Shown here: positions 63,774 through 64,000 of the stretch, piece after piece
How positions within the stretch are numbered: the stretch's first letter is position 1
How the letters are laid out: the number at the start of each line of letters is the position of its first letter
Origin: Bacteroidota bacterium
GTDB lineage: Bacteria; Bacteroidota; Bacteroidia; Bacteroidales; Prolixibacteraceae
NCBI GenBank assembly: GCA_030698405.1
Contig: JAUYMU010000137.1
Coordinates: 1-64,000 of the forward strand
Length of the DNA stretch: 64,000 nucleotides
Reading direction: 5' to 3'
The notes under the pieces: generated by a model
The model's database searches: none
What the model saw: the letters and a program-made list of their open reading frames with translations, nothing else
What the model was told of the DNA's origin: nothing
Translations under genes and position numbers: made by a program

Positions 63774-63939
63774 AAATTTGAATAACCGTCCCGATTTACT
63801 ATCGGGACGGAAAAACGAAAGATGAACACGCAACACTGAAAGTGCTGAATATTAACACACTAAAAATTCAACCCCTTCAGGGTTGTGGTTTTGATTTCAT
63901 TTTCTTCCATCCCGATTCTCGGGATGGTTATTCAAATTT
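63774..63939. repeat. large inverted repeat with CCCGAT..ATCGGG hairpins
   Basis: AAATTTGAATAACC (63774-63787) and GGTTATTCAAATTT (63926-63939) are perfect 14-bp arms; inside are CGTCCCGAT..ATCGGGACG and CATCCCGATTCTCGGGATG, and an AACCCCTTCAGGGTT palindrome. No gene is visible in 63686-64000; this looks like a dispersed non-coding element common in Bacteroidota. Confidence 0.75.
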
Positions 63940-64000
63940 TATCCCTTCGGGATAAGTATATTTTCATCAGATCGATAAAACAAACCTTTATGAAAATTTG

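Overview
The window looks like a chromosomal piece of a Bacteroidota (Bacteroidetes) bacterium, probably Bacteroidales/Marinilabiliales-like; the genus cannot be fixed from the sequence. Evidence is the AT-rich composition, A-rich ribosome-binding regions, TTTG-type promoter boxes, a C-terminal T9SS-type sorting domain, a PorG/DUF6089 protein, and the phylum-typical order CBS-nadK-porG-uppS-bamA-ompH-ompH-murI with pdxJ divergent.

Region 1 (1-9.5 kb) is accessory and partly decayed. It holds a secreted S8 protease broken by a nonsense codon and a frameshift, a NIPSNAP protein followed by a small lipoprotein, a decayed second copy of that lipoprotein 3.5 kb away, and an unknown lipoprotein/outer-membrane pair. 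Region 2 (9.6-27.7 kb) is mostly housekeeping: a membrane histidine kinase, a periplasmic sugar isomerase-like protein, murI, two Skp-like chaperones, bamA, uppS, porG, nadK, a CBS protein, pdxJ, an esterase, malQ, a Gfo/Idh/MocA oxidoreductase, a GH51 arabinofuranosidase, a class 1 isoprenoid enzyme and tRNA-Leu(CAG). A 10-bp-period satellite lies just upstream of the oxidoreductase gene.

Region 3 (28-64 kb) is a dense block of signalling and stress genes. It has six histidine kinases or remnants, several with arrays of a 21-residue coiled-coil repeat, three stand-alone receiver proteins, a CheB-CheR-PAS fusion, a PAS protein and three AraC-type regulators. Two of these regulators carry an apparent HMA-like N-terminal domain. 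Around them are stress-type effectors: an ice-binding (DUF3494) lipoprotein, two CsbD proteins, YtxH, lmo0937-type and Thivi_2564-type membrane peptides, a holin-like protein, an AI-2E-type permease, GH130 and GT4 glycan enzymes, an M1 peptidase and Dps.

The main discovery is a shared promoter element found 11 times between 32.2 and 63.7 kb. It is a 12-bp direct repeat (GAATNRTGTAAC) with an exact 21-bp period, followed after 25-26 bp by TTTG or TTTA. It precedes nearly every transcription unit of the stress block, and in five cases its first half overlaps the stop codon of the preceding gene. I propose an undescribed general-stress regulon controlled by an activator binding as a direct-repeat dimer, with the HMA-AraC proteins encoded in the block as leading candidates. 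Several genes in the block also carry lesions: an ATP-lid deletion, a frameshift, an in-frame palindromic insertion and a lost radical-SAM cluster.
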